Of a stretch of DNA of 64,000 bases, positions 46,886-55,858 are shown in pieces. The first letter of the stretch is position 1. The number at the start of each line of letters is the position of its first letter. The position numbers and the translations under genes are program-made. Origin of the DNA: Microvirga rosea. GTDB taxonomy: Bacteria; Pseudomonadota; Alphaproteobacteria; Rhizobiales; Beijerinckiaceae. The DNA is taken from the NCBI RefSeq assembly GCF_020595095.1, contig NZ_JAJDOP010000002.1, forward strand, positions 124,001-188,000, given 5' to 3'. The notes below the pieces were generated by a model. That model did no database searches. It was not told where the DNA came from and saw only the letters and a program-made list of their open reading frames with translations.

Positions 46886-47106
46886 CCGAGACGAAAAAAA
46901 CACTAAGTCATTATTTCTGCTTGAGAAAATTATCACCCCGGGAGCATCTGTGATGTGAACGCAACAGGAGGGGCGTCGCCTTTTTTTGGCCATGAACGAT
47001 CCACTTTCCGGCCATGCGTAGGTTTTGAACCTTTTCTCCAGTGTTCCTGCCCTATCTGCTCGAACCGAGAGCGTTCTCAAAACCAAGAAACGATGAGTCT
47101 CCACTG

Positions 47107-47850
47107 ATGTTTGTTGCCGCCCCATTCCTCCGCGTCATGCGAAAATTCCGTGCGCGTTTCGCTGTTCTGATCCTGCCGCTGGCCATGGCCGGATGCGTAT
47201 CGACCCAGCAGGCTCCGCAGCCGGTGGCCCGCGCCATCGATCCCACTTATGTGGCCATGTACGGCCCCAAGCCGGACGAGCAGTTCCCGTTGCCCGCGAC
47301 GGATATTTCCGAAGTCGATCCCCGCTTCCTCAGGCGCGAGGTCGCCTACAACGGTCCGGAGCAACCGGGCACGATCGTTGTCGATACGGATAATCGCTAT
47401 CTCTACCTCGTCCGTGAGAATGGCCGTGCCGTCCGCTATGGCATCGGCGTCGGCAAGGAAGGGCGCGCATGGGCCGGTCGCGCACAGATAGGGCGCAAGG
47501 CAACCTGGCCGCGTTGGACACCGACCCCCGACATGATCCGCCGCGAGCCGGAGCGTAACGCTCCCTGGGCCGGAGGCATGCCTGCGGGTCTCGGCAATCC
47601 GCTCGGCGCCCGGGCGCTTTATCTCTATCGGAACGGCCAGGACACCCTTTACCGGATCCACGGCACGTCTGAGCCATGGTCGATCGGGCAATCTGTTTCG
47701 AGCGGCTGCATCCGCATGTTCAACCAGGACGTGATCGATCTCTTCAGCCGAGTTCCGACTGGAACCCCGGTGGTCGTGATCAACCGCGGGCGTGAGCCGG
47801 CGGACGAGATGCAGGTTTCCGCCAACCGCGACGGCTTCGAGGGCTTCTGA
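47107..47850 (+). CDS. L,D-transpeptidase (YkuD family), lipoprotein
   Basis: Cell-wall cross-linking enzyme. The 247 residues start with MFVAAPFLRVMRKFRARFAV and a lipobox LPLAMAGC (an ATG at 47137 would leave a classical 20-residue lipoprotein signal). The YkuD domain starts GTIVVDTDNRYLYLVRENG and has the catalytic HGTSEPWSIGQSVSSGCIRM motif, with the active Cys in SSGC. A GERNAP-like segment precedes it. It is typical of the many L,D-transpeptidases in Hyphomicrobiales. Confidence 0.92.
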   Translation: MFVAAPFLRVMRKFRARFAVLILPLAMAGCVSTQQAPQPVARAIDPTYVAMYGPKPDEQFPLPATDISEVDPRFLRREVAYNGPEQPGTIVVDTDNRYLYLVRENGRAVRYGIGVGKEGRAWAGRAQIGRKATWPRWTPTPDMIRREPERNAPWAGGMPAGLGNPLGARALYLYRNGQDTLYRIHGTSEPWSIGQSVSSGCIRMFNQDVIDLFSRVPTGTPVVVINRGREPADEMQVSANRDGFEGF

Positions 47851-47927
47851 CCCTCTGGCATGGACGAAACGATGCAGGGCATCCGCCTCCCCTTTTGGCA
47901 AGGCGGGTGCCCTCCTACATCGGATCA

Positions 47928-48584
47928 ATGCTGACCTATGCCATCGGAGACATCCACGGACGGCATGATCTTCTCGAGGAGCTTCTCGAAAAGATCCGTG
48001 ATCATGCCGGAGACCGGGCACACCGGCTGGTTTTCCTTGGCGATTATATCGACCGTGGTCCGAACAGTGCAGGCGTTATCGCAACGGTTCGCGGATTGCA
48101 GCGCGACGATCCAGACCGCGTGGTCTGCCTGACCGGCAATCACGAAGCGATGCTGCTCACGGCGGTGCGCCATCCTTCCTCCCTGACCCATTGGCTGATC
48201 AACGGCGGCAGCACGACCCTCGGCTCCTATGGGATCTTGGATCCCCGGGAATTTCCCGCAGAGGTGATCGCATGGCTGAAGACCCTTCCCACCTTCTTCG
48301 AGGACGAGTGGCGCTATTTCGTGCATGCGGGGCTTAGACCTGGGCGCGATCTGCGCCATCAGACGGACGTGGATAGGATCTGGATCCGCGAACCCTTCCT
48401 CGACACGGATTACGACTTCGGAAAGCATGTGGTGCACGGTCACACGCCCCTTCAGCCGGCAACGCCCGAATCCCTGCCCTACCGCACTAATCTCGACACG
48501 GGCGCCGTCTTCGGCGGCGCGTTGACGGCGGGCGTTTTCGAGGACGGCAAGGGCCCTCCGGTCGAATTTCTGCAAACCCTGTAG
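47928..48584 (+). CDS. Calcineurin-like metallophosphoesterase (serine/threonine phosphatase type)
   Basis: Two-metal phosphatase of 218 residues from ATG 47928. Motifs are in order: GDIHGRHDLL, LGDYIDRGPNS, LTGNHEAMLL, then HVVHGHTPLQ with the final His. These match the PPP-like bacterial phosphatases (PrpA/PrpB type). The upstream frame to 47895 lacks a ribosome site; the downstream ATG aligns with the family start. Protein or nucleotide substrate not determined. Confidence 0.9.
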   Translation: MLTYAIGDIHGRHDLLEELLEKIRDHAGDRAHRLVFLGDYIDRGPNSAGVIATVRGLQRDDPDRVVCLTGNHEAMLLTAVRHPSSLTHWLINGGSTTLGSYGILDPREFPAEVIAWLKTLPTFFEDEWRYFVHAGLRPGRDLRHQTDVDRIWIREPFLDTDYDFGKHVVHGHTPLQPATPESLPYRTNLDTGAVFGGALTAGVFEDGKGPPVEFLQTL

Positions 48585-48641
48585 AGATCCGCCCAATGCT
48601 CGGGCCAGCCGATCCGATCGGATGGGAAAAACCCTGGCGGA

Positions 48642-49052
48642 TCACCAGCACAGGGCCGCCGTGACCTGATACTTGGTCCGGCACGAGGGACCGTCTCCGC
48701 TCTGGATATGATCGATCGTGCGCGGACGGCAGGAATTGACGCTTGCCGTGTCGATGGCGCGGCCCGCTTCAAATCCTTGAGCCTTGCAGATGCGGATGGC
48801 CGCTTCCCCGCAATCGGCCTCGCCATCGTCGGAAATCGTGCAGCGATCCGAGCCGTAGACCACCCGCGACATCCGGGGCAGGTCGGGCGCAGCGTTCTGA
48901 ATCGCCTCAAGGCTGGATTTGAGCCTCGAGCCCAGATGACTGCTCCAGCTCGTCTTGTCGTCAACGGCCGCCTCGTCGGGCGCCGCGCAGCCGCCGGCGA
49001 CCAGCAGCGTCGCCAGGATCGGCGTCCTTATCATTTGTCGCCACAAGGCCAT
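48642..49052 (-). CDS. Exported Cys-rich lipoprotein of unknown function
   Basis: The product has 136 residues from ATG 49052 (GGGGAA just upstream). The signal peptide ends in a lipobox: RTPILATLLVAGGCAAP. The mature part has four to five Cys residues (SDRCTISDDGEADC, RICKAQ, NSCRPR, SCRTKY, ALCW), so disulfides are likely. No known domain is recognised. It is convergent with the phosphatase gene and divergent from the DUF1737 gene. Confidence 0.7.
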   Translation of the reverse strand: MALWRQMIRTPILATLLVAGGCAAPDEAAVDDKTSWSSHLGSRLKSSLEAIQNAAPDLPRMSRVVYGSDRCTISDDGEADCGEAAIRICKAQGFEAGRAIDTASVNSCRPRTIDHIQSGDGPSCRTKYQVTAALCW

Positions 49053-49257
49053 ATGAATTCCCCGGATCGACTTGAGAAGCCTTGCGGGAAGTTTTTCCAC
49101 GGGCGGCGCGGGACTTCAAGTGAGGGCCGACGATCTGTCGCGGCCTGCCGACGCGATCCGCAGGGACCGAATCCGGCTGGGGATCGCCTCTCGAACGAAT
49201 TGACGAAGCGCTCCGGTGTCCCGTATCGCCCGACATTCGATGACATTCGAGGTGAAT

Positions 49258-49461
49258 ATGAAGCTCTTCCGTTACTTCACGGGTCCTGATGATGCCAGCT
49301 TCTGCGAGCGGGTCACCGCCGCTCTCAACAACGGCTGGCAATTGTACGGCAATCCCACTCTCACCTACAGCGAGGACAAGAAGCGCGTGATCTGCGGGCA
49401 AGCGCTCGTGAAGGAGGTCGAAGGCGAGTACACGCCCGAGATCGACCTGTCGCAGCAATAA
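49258..49461 (+). CDS. DUF1737 domain protein
   Basis: Small soluble protein of 67 residues from ATG 49258 (GAGGTG upstream). MKLFRYFTGPDDASFCERVT, then ALNNGWQLYGNPTLTY, with KRVICGQALVKEV near the end, is the whole DUF1737 domain. Function is not established; it is widespread in alphaproteobacteria as a short stand-alone gene. Not an operon member here. Confidence 0.87.
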   Translation: MKLFRYFTGPDDASFCERVTAALNNGWQLYGNPTLTYSEDKKRVICGQALVKEVEGEYTPEIDLSQQ

Positions 49462-49700
49462 GCGGCCCCGCTCACTACGGAGAGAGACGGGCCGGACACA
49501 TCAAGGCAAATCCTGTTGGTATGTCCGGAGTGCATCGCGTCTCGACGCTCCTCCGAAAGCGAGGTCGCGGCGGCAGGACATTGCGCCGCGCCGGACAGCT
49601 CGGCTGATCCTTCGGGAGCACTATCCTGTTGAGACAATTGCAGTTTCGTTCTCCGCCCATATGCTGCCTCCCGGCTTTTGAGCCACTAAGGGAGGACCAT

Positions 49701-49919
49701 ATGACTAAACTCTCATGGGCCGTTGCTGCTTCAATCAGCCTTCTCATCGCGACACACGCGATGGCGGAGGAAAAGAAGACCACCACCACCCAACAGGCTG
49801 CCGAAGCGAAGAAACGGGAAGGCCAAACCGGGACCTCGAACGAGAACGCAGCCCGACAGATGAAGCAGCTTGAGACACAGACGGGCACCGCTCCGTCACC
49901 AACCCCAAAGAAGAAATAG
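49701..49919 (+). CDS. Small exported protein of unknown function
   Basis: From ATG 49701 (AGGGAGGACCAT upstream) there are 72 residues: a signal peptide KLSWAVAASISLLIATHAMA and a Lys/Glu/Thr/Gln-rich mature part (EEKKTTTTQQAAEAKKREGQ) with no Cys. The composition suggests a disordered periplasmic peptide. The frame goes on to 49629, but the signal peptide favours the internal start. No family known. Confidence 0.7.
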   Translation: MTKLSWAVAASISLLIATHAMAEEKKTTTTQQAAEAKKREGQTGTSNENAARQMKQLETQTGTAPSPTPKKK

Positions 49920-50111
49920 TCCAAGCCGACAAGGGGAAGGCTGCTCTCAAAAGCAGCCTTGCTTGTCGCACGCACCGCAGTGGTGCATCGGCTGGTTGAT
50001 CGCCATCCTGACGAAGATCCGCACATCGGACGGGACCCGGTCCGGTTGCAGGCCGAGCCCACGTGACCGTTGTGGCAAGCATGCCTTCCGAGGCGGACGG
50101 CCGAACCCTGC

Positions 50112-50186
50112 CCTGATGTTTCAGGGTCTGCCCCTCGCAGTTTCAGGGTTTCGCCTCAGTGGCTCGGGCGGCCGGGAGGTATATCC
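50112..50186 (+). promoter_or_regulatory. Conserved TCAGGGT-box promoter, copy A
   Basis: CCTGATGTTTCAGGGTCTG (50112-50130), then TTTCAGGGTT, places TCAGGGT at 50121-50127 and 50143-50149, 22 bases apart. Then come CTCAG (50155), GGCCGGG and a -10-like TATATC (50180-50185). The same order, wording and spacing occurs at 59303-59378. Gene 50263 lies 78 bases after the -10-like box. Confidence 0.7.
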
Positions 50187-50262
50187 TGTCGTAGGGCCTG
50201 GGCTCATCGGACCGGCCGCAAGTGTAAGGCGGGCCTGGCAACCACGTTCGGGAGGCATCTCG

Positions 50263-50529
50263 ATGCGCCGTTATCTCTGCCTCGTCACCTTGAGTGCGTT
50301 GCTCACCGCACATCCCGTTAGCGCGCAGGAAACCGGCCGACCGGCTACGCCCTCGGGAGAGATTCAGGTCCCGTCCGGAGCGGCGATTGATCGGATGCTC
50401 GACAGCAACACCGTTCCGCCGCCGGACAAAGACTTCTCGGCCGATGATGCAAAGGCCATCCAACAGATGGATCAAAGAGCCAAGCGCATCGATCGCGACG
50501 TCATGAAGGGTATCTGCAAAGGGTGTTGA
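50263..50529 (+). CDS. Small exported protein with C-terminal Cys pair, TCAGGGT-promoter controlled
   Basis: From ATG 50263 (GGGAGG upstream) there are 88 residues: a signal peptide (RYLCLVTLSALLTAHPVSAQ), a Pro/Thr-rich linker, an IDRMLDSNTVPPPDKDFSAD segment and QQMDQRAKRIDRDVMKGICK with terminal CKGC. No known domain. Its promoter is closely similar to that of the response regulator at 59433, which makes it the clearest candidate target of that two-component system. The longer frame to 49870 crosses the promoter and is not used. Confidence 0.7.
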   Translation: MRRYLCLVTLSALLTAHPVSAQETGRPATPSGEIQVPSGAAIDRMLDSNTVPPPDKDFSADDAKAIQQMDQRAKRIDRDVMKGICKGC

Positions 50530-50563
50530 TCACTGCCGCGTTGATCGTGACCGAGCTAGGATC

Positions 50564-51400
50564 ATGAGAGTGCTGAACCGCCTCCTGCAACGCCTCATCA
50601 TCCTTGGGCTGGGCATCCTCTCTGTCTGGCTGATCGTCTTTGTGGTCTTTGAGACGGCGGACCAAAGGCTGCCATGGATCCTGGCCACGGGCCTCACCTA
50701 CGCCATCGGCGCCTACGTCATTCTCCCGTGGATCGTCCGCATGGGTCTCAAGCTTCTCCATCGGCAACGGGTGCCGAGCTTCACGATAACGAGCGACGGG
50801 CTGCCGGGCGATCCCGTCAACGTGGCGCTCATCGGAACACTCCCGCAGCTTCGCGCAGCCTTCGCGGCTCTGGGCTGGTCGGAGGCCGACCGGCTGGGCG
50901 TGGTCAGTTCCTGGGAGATGGTTCGAGCTTTCGTGTTCAATTCGCCCTATCCCACGGCCCCGTTCAGCACTCTCTATCTGTTCGGACGTTGCCAGGATGT
51001 CGGGTTTCAGAAGGCGATCGACAACAGTCCCCGCAAGCGCCATCACATCCGTTTCTGGTCCCTGAGCCTCGTGCGCGCCGAGAATACGTGGGCAGGAGGA
51101 TCCGCAAGCTTCTGGCTGAATACCGATCGTCCGCCCGACGACGAACGGGTTCTCTGGATCGGAGCGGGCACGAGAGACACGGGTCTATCCCTGACGCGTC
51201 TCACATTCCAGGTCACCCACGCCACGGACTCGGACACGAATGTCGAGCGCGATTTCATCATCGCTGAGCTGGAGACCATCGGATCCATCGCAGACGTGAA
51301 AGTTTATCAGGCCGGCCAATGTCTCGCCACGGAGCGCGTCAACCACTACAGGTCCGACGGACGGGTGACGTTGGCCAACCTTGTGGTCCGGGCCAACTGA
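50564..51400 (+). CDS. LssY C-terminal domain membrane protein
   Basis: The 278-residue product has two N-terminal helices (about residues 9-29 and 37-60) and a soluble domain with PVNVALIGTLPQLRAAFAAL, ALGWSEAD, NTWAGGSASFWLNT and a final YQAGQCLATERVNHYRSDG, matching the LssY C-terminal domain. This domain, named from a Legionella type I secretion locus, has no firm activity. It follows the 50263 gene by 34 bases and may be co-transcribed with it from the TCAGGGT promoter. Confidence 0.83.
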   Translation: MRVLNRLLQRLIILGLGILSVWLIVFVVFETADQRLPWILATGLTYAIGAYVILPWIVRMGLKLLHRQRVPSFTITSDGLPGDPVNVALIGTLPQLRAAFAALGWSEADRLGVVSSWEMVRAFVFNSPYPTAPFSTLYLFGRCQDVGFQKAIDNSPRKRHHIRFWSLSLVRAENTWAGGSASFWLNTDRPPDDERVLWIGAGTRDTGLSLTRLTFQVTHATDSDTNVERDFIIAELETIGSIADVKVYQAGQCLATERVNHYRSDGRVTLANLVVRAN

Positions 51401-51481
51401 CCGGCCACAGGGATGGCCTTCCCGTTGCATCTCACATCGATGCGGGCCCGCCCGACCCGATGCCGTCGTAGGATGCTCTCT

Positions 51482-52279
51482 TCAGTAGCAAGGCGGGTAA
51501 GGGTAATAGCCGCACAGACCGCTGTCGTATCCAAGGTTCGGGTACGCCGCCTCGGCCGCTCCCATGGCGGTACCGGCGGCGATCCCGGCCGCCGTGGCGC
51601 CCGCCCCATACCAGGCACCCCGATAGACCGGGGCATGCCAATAACTGCCGTGCACGACGTTGACGTCACCGACCCGTGCATAGCCGAAGCGGTCCCCACC
51701 GAGACGGTCGAAGTCCCCACCGCGGAATCCACCGGCGAATCCGCCATGGAAGCCTCCGAAGCCGCCGCCGAACCCACCAAAGTGGTCGATGAACAGCGCC
51801 GCCGGCCCGCTCGCCCCGTTCAGGTTACCCTCGAGCACCACAACGTCGAAGGTGAGATCGCCGCCCTCGAGCTTCGGCGATTTCAAGGTCACCACGGCGT
51901 CGCTGACCTTTGAACCGTCACCGCCCAGGACGGAAACGGTGGCATTCGGTGGATCCTTGGCGAAGTTGTCCTTGCCCTCGTCCCATTGCATGATGAACTG
52001 CTGGGTGACCACGTGCCCGGCCGCACGCACCGGCCGATCGGCGAACACGATGGAATTCGGTGACACGCCGGTCAAGGTCAGCCTATTGCCCTCGAGCTTC
52101 GCACCAGCGGCGTTGAGGACGGCGAGCGACGGGACCGGACCTGTAGGCGTGACCCGCCCGATGGCCTTCGTTAGAGGCATTTGTGGCCGGCTGTCCGCGT
52201 CCTGCGCGGCCGCTGCGCCTCCTGTCGAGCAGAGGCCGCCGGTCATCAGGATAAGACAGACGAATTGCTTGCTGGGCAT
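51482..52279 (-). CDS. Exported Gly-rich protein with unidentified beta-domain
   Basis: The 265-residue product has a signal peptide (VCLILMTGGLCSTGGAAAAQ), a folded-looking domain (about residues 40-165) with LEGNRLTLTGVSPNSIVFAD and VTQQFIMQWDEGKDNFAKDP, then a Gly/Phe-rich stretch (HFGGFGGGFGGFHGGFAGGF) and a Tyr/Pro-rich tail with GYYPYPPCY. Layout is that of a surface or periplasmic structural protein. I recognise no named family. It is adjacent to the exported HAD hydrolase gene (100 bases upstream). Confidence 0.75.
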   Translation of the reverse strand: MPSKQFVCLILMTGGLCSTGGAAAAQDADSRPQMPLTKAIGRVTPTGPVPSLAVLNAAGAKLEGNRLTLTGVSPNSIVFADRPVRAAGHVVTQQFIMQWDEGKDNFAKDPPNATVSVLGGDGSKVSDAVVTLKSPKLEGGDLTFDVVVLEGNLNGASGPAALFIDHFGGFGGGFGGFHGGFAGGFRGGDFDRLGGDRFGYARVGDVNVVHGSYWHAPVYRGAWYGAGATAAGIAAGTAMGAAEAAYPNLGYDSGLCGYYPYPPCY

Positions 52280-52379
52280 GGCGAGAACTCCCTTTCATAT
52301 GACCTGACTTCCGTCGGCTTCGCTCGTAACGACATCGGTGCGGGCAGGTGACAGCGCGGTCCGCCGCGGAGGCACGCGA

Positions 52380-53393
52380 TCAGCGCGCCTCCGCCGGAAA
52401 GATGACCTTCCAATCGCGTTTCATGTCGACCACCGTCCAACGATCCAGCGCTGCGGCATCGAGCGCCTTGTCGAGCCGGCCGACCTTGGAATCACGGTCG
52501 TAGGCATATTCGCGCTCCGCATCGGTGTGATGCACCAGGACACCGAGGCGACGGCCGCCGGCCTCCGTCGTCCATTGCAGCATTTCAAGATCGCCGTCGG
52601 AGTTGCCGAAAGCCGCGACGGGACGCAGACCGATGTGCTGGTTGATGCCGATCGGCTTGCCGGGCCCGTCATCCACGAAGTTGACTTTCGGTAGCCGGAA
52701 CAGGGTCGGCGCGCCATCGCGCCGCTCGAAGGTCGTGACGATGCTGGAACCCACGATCCGCTCGGACGGGATGCTATACCGCTCCGGTCCGAAGGCCCGC
52801 ATGAACTCGACGCCGCCGCCCGAGACGATGAAAGTCTTGAACCCGTTGGCACGCATGTAGGCCAGGACTTCGAGCATCGGCTGGTACACGAGTTCGTCGT
52901 AGCGGCGGCCGAAGCGCGGATGCTTGGCGGTCGCGAGCCACTCCTTGGCAGTTTGTTTGAACTCTGTCGGCGTCATGCCAGCGTGGGTCGCGGCGACGAT
53001 TTCGACCGCTCCGTGCTCACCGGCAGCGGCGACCGCCGCCATATCGCCTTCGAGAACGGCCTTGAAGGGCTGCGTGTCCCTCCATTCCGGATGCTGCGGC
53101 GCCAGCGCCTTGACCCTGTCGAGAGCGAAGGCGAATTGGGTATAGATCGGCTGTTCAACCCACAATGTACCGTCGTTGTCGAACGTGGCGATCCGCTCGG
53201 CCTCCGGGATGAAGTCCGGCGAACCCTCCCGGGTCACGTCCGTCACAAAGGCGATGATCGCCTGCTTTACGCTGCCATCGTTCCACGAGGGCAGAGGATC
53301 GGTCTGTGCAGCGGCAAGCGAAATCCAGACCGAGAAGAGGGCCAGCGACCATAAGGCTGCAAAGCGCAACTTCAGCAATCGGAGCTTTGTCAT
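52380..53393 (-). CDS. Exported HAD-superfamily phosphatase (phosphoserine phosphatase-like)
   Basis: A 337-residue hydrolase with a signal peptide (AALWSLALFSVWISLAAAQT). Motif I is ATFDNDGTLW, motif II TFIVSGGGVEF, Lys motif III near GPGKPIGINQH, and motif IV AFGNSDGDLEML, so all HAD catalytic elements are present. ATG 53393 follows GGAGAA and is preferred over ATG 53405. The periplasmic location suggests scavenging of organic phosphate. It is between two exported small proteins and close to the arylsulfatase. Confidence 0.9.
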   Translation of the reverse strand: MTKLRLLKLRFAALWSLALFSVWISLAAAQTDPLPSWNDGSVKQAIIAFVTDVTREGSPDFIPEAERIATFDNDGTLWVEQPIYTQFAFALDRVKALAPQHPEWRDTQPFKAVLEGDMAAVAAAGEHGAVEIVAATHAGMTPTEFKQTAKEWLATAKHPRFGRRYDELVYQPMLEVLAYMRANGFKTFIVSGGGVEFMRAFGPERYSIPSERIVGSSIVTTFERRDGAPTLFRLPKVNFVDDGPGKPIGINQHIGLRPVAAFGNSDGDLEMLQWTTEAGGRRLGVLVHHTDAEREYAYDRDSKVGRLDKALDAAALDRWTVVDMKRDWKVIFPAEAR

Positions 53394-53572
53394 GTCATTC
53401 TCCATGCGTCGTCTGTCATGCGCCGAGGATCGATACAGGACGGCACATTCCGTTCGCCTGATAAACAGCGGTTCTCTGGCGCCTATCCGTGCAGCTGTTC
53501 CCTGGACGCCGAGGTCCTGAGACCCCGGCGTTCCGTATCCGATCCGAGGGACAGCTCACGCGTCGTCCGCTG

Positions 53573-53941
53573 CTATTTTATCGTCACCTTATAGTTGAGC
53601 ACGGATGTACCGGGCTTCTGATCGACGCTCTGCCCTGATGCGGTGATCGCGAAGGCATCGGGGCCGCTGTAGCCCGGAGCCGCCGTATAGGTCCATGTAT
53701 CCTTGTCGACCATGCTCAGGGTGCCGTGCTGCGGCCGCTGGCTGATCTCCGATGTGGTCAACGTGCCTTGAGGGCTGATGTCGGACATGCATCCCTGCCC
53801 GGCCTGCACATCGAAGGCGGCATTCATGTTCGCCCCCATGATGGGCCGGTTGCCCTCGACGACGCACATGCTCTGAGCAAGAGCCGGGCCAGCAGACAGG
53901 AACGCCAACGGGAATACCAGGATCGAAACCGGCTTCTTCAT
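53573..53941 (-). CDS. Exported Ig-like (Big_9/cadherin-type) domain protein
   Basis: The 122-residue product has a signal peptide (MKKPVSILVFPLAFLSAGPA) and one beta-sandwich domain with the marks of the bacterial Ig/cadherin-like group: RPQHGTLSMVDKDTWTYTAA, PGYSGPDAFAIT, ending VLNYKVTIK. Two Cys residues (CVVEG and GCMSD) may pair. It lies downstream of the arylsulfatase on the same strand, behind a 9-base-arm palindrome. Role unknown. Confidence 0.75.
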   Translation of the reverse strand: MKKPVSILVFPLAFLSAGPALAQSMCVVEGNRPIMGANMNAAFDVQAGQGCMSDISPQGTLTTSEISQRPQHGTLSMVDKDTWTYTAAPGYSGPDAFAITASGQSVDQKPGTSVLNYKVTIK

Positions 53942-53961
53942 GACAATCTCCTCTCGATAAT

Positions 53962-53980
53962 CCTCGACGAATCGTCGAGG
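53962..53980. promoter_or_regulatory. Perfect 19-base palindrome between the arylsulfatase and Ig-like genes
   Basis: CCTCGACGAATCGTCGAGG has 9-base arms and a central A. It lies 21 bases upstream of the Ig-like gene start (minus strand) and over 100 bases after the arylsulfatase stop. It can form a 7-bp hairpin with a 5-base loop but has no T-tract. Could be an operator or a leader hairpin. Confidence 0.5.
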
Positions 53981-54091
53981 TGAGCCCCCTTGTGCAGGAT
54001 CTTCTTGTTGGCTTGCGCTCGGCGGGCACCTGGTCTGAGCGGTGCTCGCCGATCTCTCGCGGCTGATCGCGTGTCGGCGCGTCAGCTCAAG

Positions 54092-55858
54092 TCATTGGCT
54101 CGGGTGCGTCGAAGCGTTTTTCAGCTCATTCATGACCTGATCCAGGTTGTAACTCGCCGGATCCTGAAGCGGGGGGAACTCCCTGTAGGATTCCAGCTCC
54201 CTCAGCCACAGCGCCTGCCCGATCGGCAGCAGGTTCCAGTCGTACACCCAGGCCGTGGCCGGCGCGGCGAGCGCGCCTGCCATCCAGAAGTTCGCCTTCT
54301 TCCATTCGCCCATACCCGTCTCGAACGGATCGCGCTTGAGGTTGACCATGCCGGCCGCGAACTGAGTCTGGACGCCCGGGACGTTGAATCCCAGCGCGGT
54401 TTCGGGCGCGATCGCGAAATACATCTTCCAGTTCTTGTATCGCACCGCCGACGGATGGCTGCTGGAATAGTAGAAGAACGTGTCGCGAGCGGACTTGTCC
54501 GAACGACCACTCAGGTATTCGGTCTGATCGACGCCGTCGAGCTTGGTCTTGAGGATGCCTGGATAAGCGCCAGCCATGATCCGCTTGTTCAGCCCATCGC
54601 CCTTGTCGCCGCCGGCGATGTTGACAAGCGTGGGCAGCCAGTCAAGCGATGCGAAGATGCCGTCCTTGACCGTGCCGGGCCTGATCACGCCGGGCCAGCG
54701 CATGAGTGCCGGGGCGCGCATGCCGCCTTCCCAGGTGGTCATCTTCGAGCCCTTGAACGGGGTGGTGCCGCCGTCCGGGAAAGTGAACGTCTCGGCTCCG
54801 TTGTCGGTGGTGAAGACGACGATCGTGTTGTCGAGTTGACCCATCTCCTCAAGCTTCTTCAGCACGTAGCCGATATTATCGTCCATCTGCTTCATGCCGG
54901 CTTCGTTGACGCCCCAGTCCTTGCCACCAGGCTCGCCCACCATCGCCATGTACTTGTCCGACAGCACGGTCGTGATGTGCATGCGCGCGGGGTTGTACCA
55001 GACGAAGAACGGCTTGTTGGTCTTCCTCGGGTCGTTGCGGTCGAGGAAGTCGATGACCTTGGCCGAGATTTCCTCGTCGACTGTCTTCGAGCGTTCCAAC
55101 GTCAGCGGGCCTTCGTCTCGGCACATCTGATTACCCGGAGTGCCGTCGGACGATCTGCACGCGATCACCGGCCGCGGTGGTGTCAGGCACGGGGTGGTTC
55201 TCGGATCGACCGCCGCGGGATCCTGAGCGAGGCCAGGGATCGGCGTGTTGCGGCAGGCCGGCGCCACCGTCTGCTGGGTCGGCGTCTTGTTGATGTCGGG
55301 GAAGCTCACGCCCTGCATCGCGTCGAGGTGATAGAGGTAGCCCCAGAATTCCTGGAATCCGTGCGCCGTCGGCAGTGCATCGGTGTGGTCGCCGAGATGG
55401 TTCTTGCCGAACTCGCCGGTGTTGTAGCCGAGATCGAGCAGGAACTTGGCGAGCGCCGGCGTGCCGGGCCGCAGATAGGACGGGCTGCCGGGCAGTTGCG
55501 GCGGGATCATGCCAGTGCGCAGGGGATTCATGCCGGTAAAGAAGGCATTGCGACCTGCCGTGCAGCTCTGCTCGGCGTAATAGGTCATGAACTTCGCGCC
55601 TTCTAGCCCGATCCGATCGATGTTGGGTGTCTCACCCACCATCAGACCCTGGTGGTAGATGCCCGGTTGCATCCAGCCGATGTCGTCGCCCATGATGAAC
55701 AGGATGTTGGGCTTCTGCTGCGGCGTCTGGGCCGTGGCCGGACCTACTGTCGCGGCGGCAATCAGGGCCGTCGCCCCGATCAGCGCAGCCCTTGTCTTCG
55801 TCCGGCAGACCTTGAATTTCCCGTCTGACGGCCGTGAAGACGCACGATCACTGTTCAT
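54092..55858 (-). CDS. Secreted arylsulfatase (type I, formylglycine dependent)
   Basis: Sulfate-ester hydrolase of the alkaline phosphatase fold, 588 residues from ATG 55858 (GAGGAG upstream). A signal region (AALIGATALIAAATVGPATA) is followed by NILFIMGDDIGW with metal ligands D58/D59, and the signature CTAGR with C99, which would be converted to formylglycine. DNGAETFTFPDGG, TTWEGGMRAPALMRWPGVI and VWYNPARMHITT are further family motifs. A modifying enzyme gene is not in the window. The C-terminal domain of large sulfatases is absent. Confidence 0.93.
   Translation of the reverse strand: MNSDRASSRPSDGKFKVCRTKTRAALIGATALIAAATVGPATAQTPQQKPNILFIMGDDIGWMQPGIYHQGLMVGETPNIDRIGLEGAKFMTYYAEQSCTAGRNAFFTGMNPLRTGMIPPQLPGSPSYLRPGTPALAKFLLDLGYNTGEFGKNHLGDHTDALPTAHGFQEFWGYLYHLDAMQGVSFPDINKTPTQQTVAPACRNTPIPGLAQDPAAVDPRTTPCLTPPRPVIACRSSDGTPGNQMCRDEGPLTLERSKTVDEEISAKVIDFLDRNDPRKTNKPFFVWYNPARMHITTVLSDKYMAMVGEPGGKDWGVNEAGMKQMDDNIGYVLKKLEEMGQLDNTIVVFTTDNGAETFTFPDGGTTPFKGSKMTTWEGGMRAPALMRWPGVIRPGTVKDGIFASLDWLPTLVNIAGGDKGDGLNKRIMAGAYPGILKTKLDGVDQTEYLSGRSDKSARDTFFYYSSSHPSAVRYKNWKMYFAIAPETALGFNVPGVQTQFAAGMVNLKRDPFETGMGEWKKANFWMAGALAAPATAWVYDWNLLPIGQALWLRELESYREFPPLQDPASYNLDQVMNELKNASTHPSQ

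Noticed and set aside
46968..46988. T-run TTTTTTT after GGCGTCGCC as a terminator of copA-cueR
   Set aside because: The stem would be only about three pairs, too weak for a reliable terminator call.
52324..53520. Plus-strand frames across the HAD gene
   Set aside because: All overlap the HAD hydrolase, whose four motifs are intact; none has a signal peptide or known domain.
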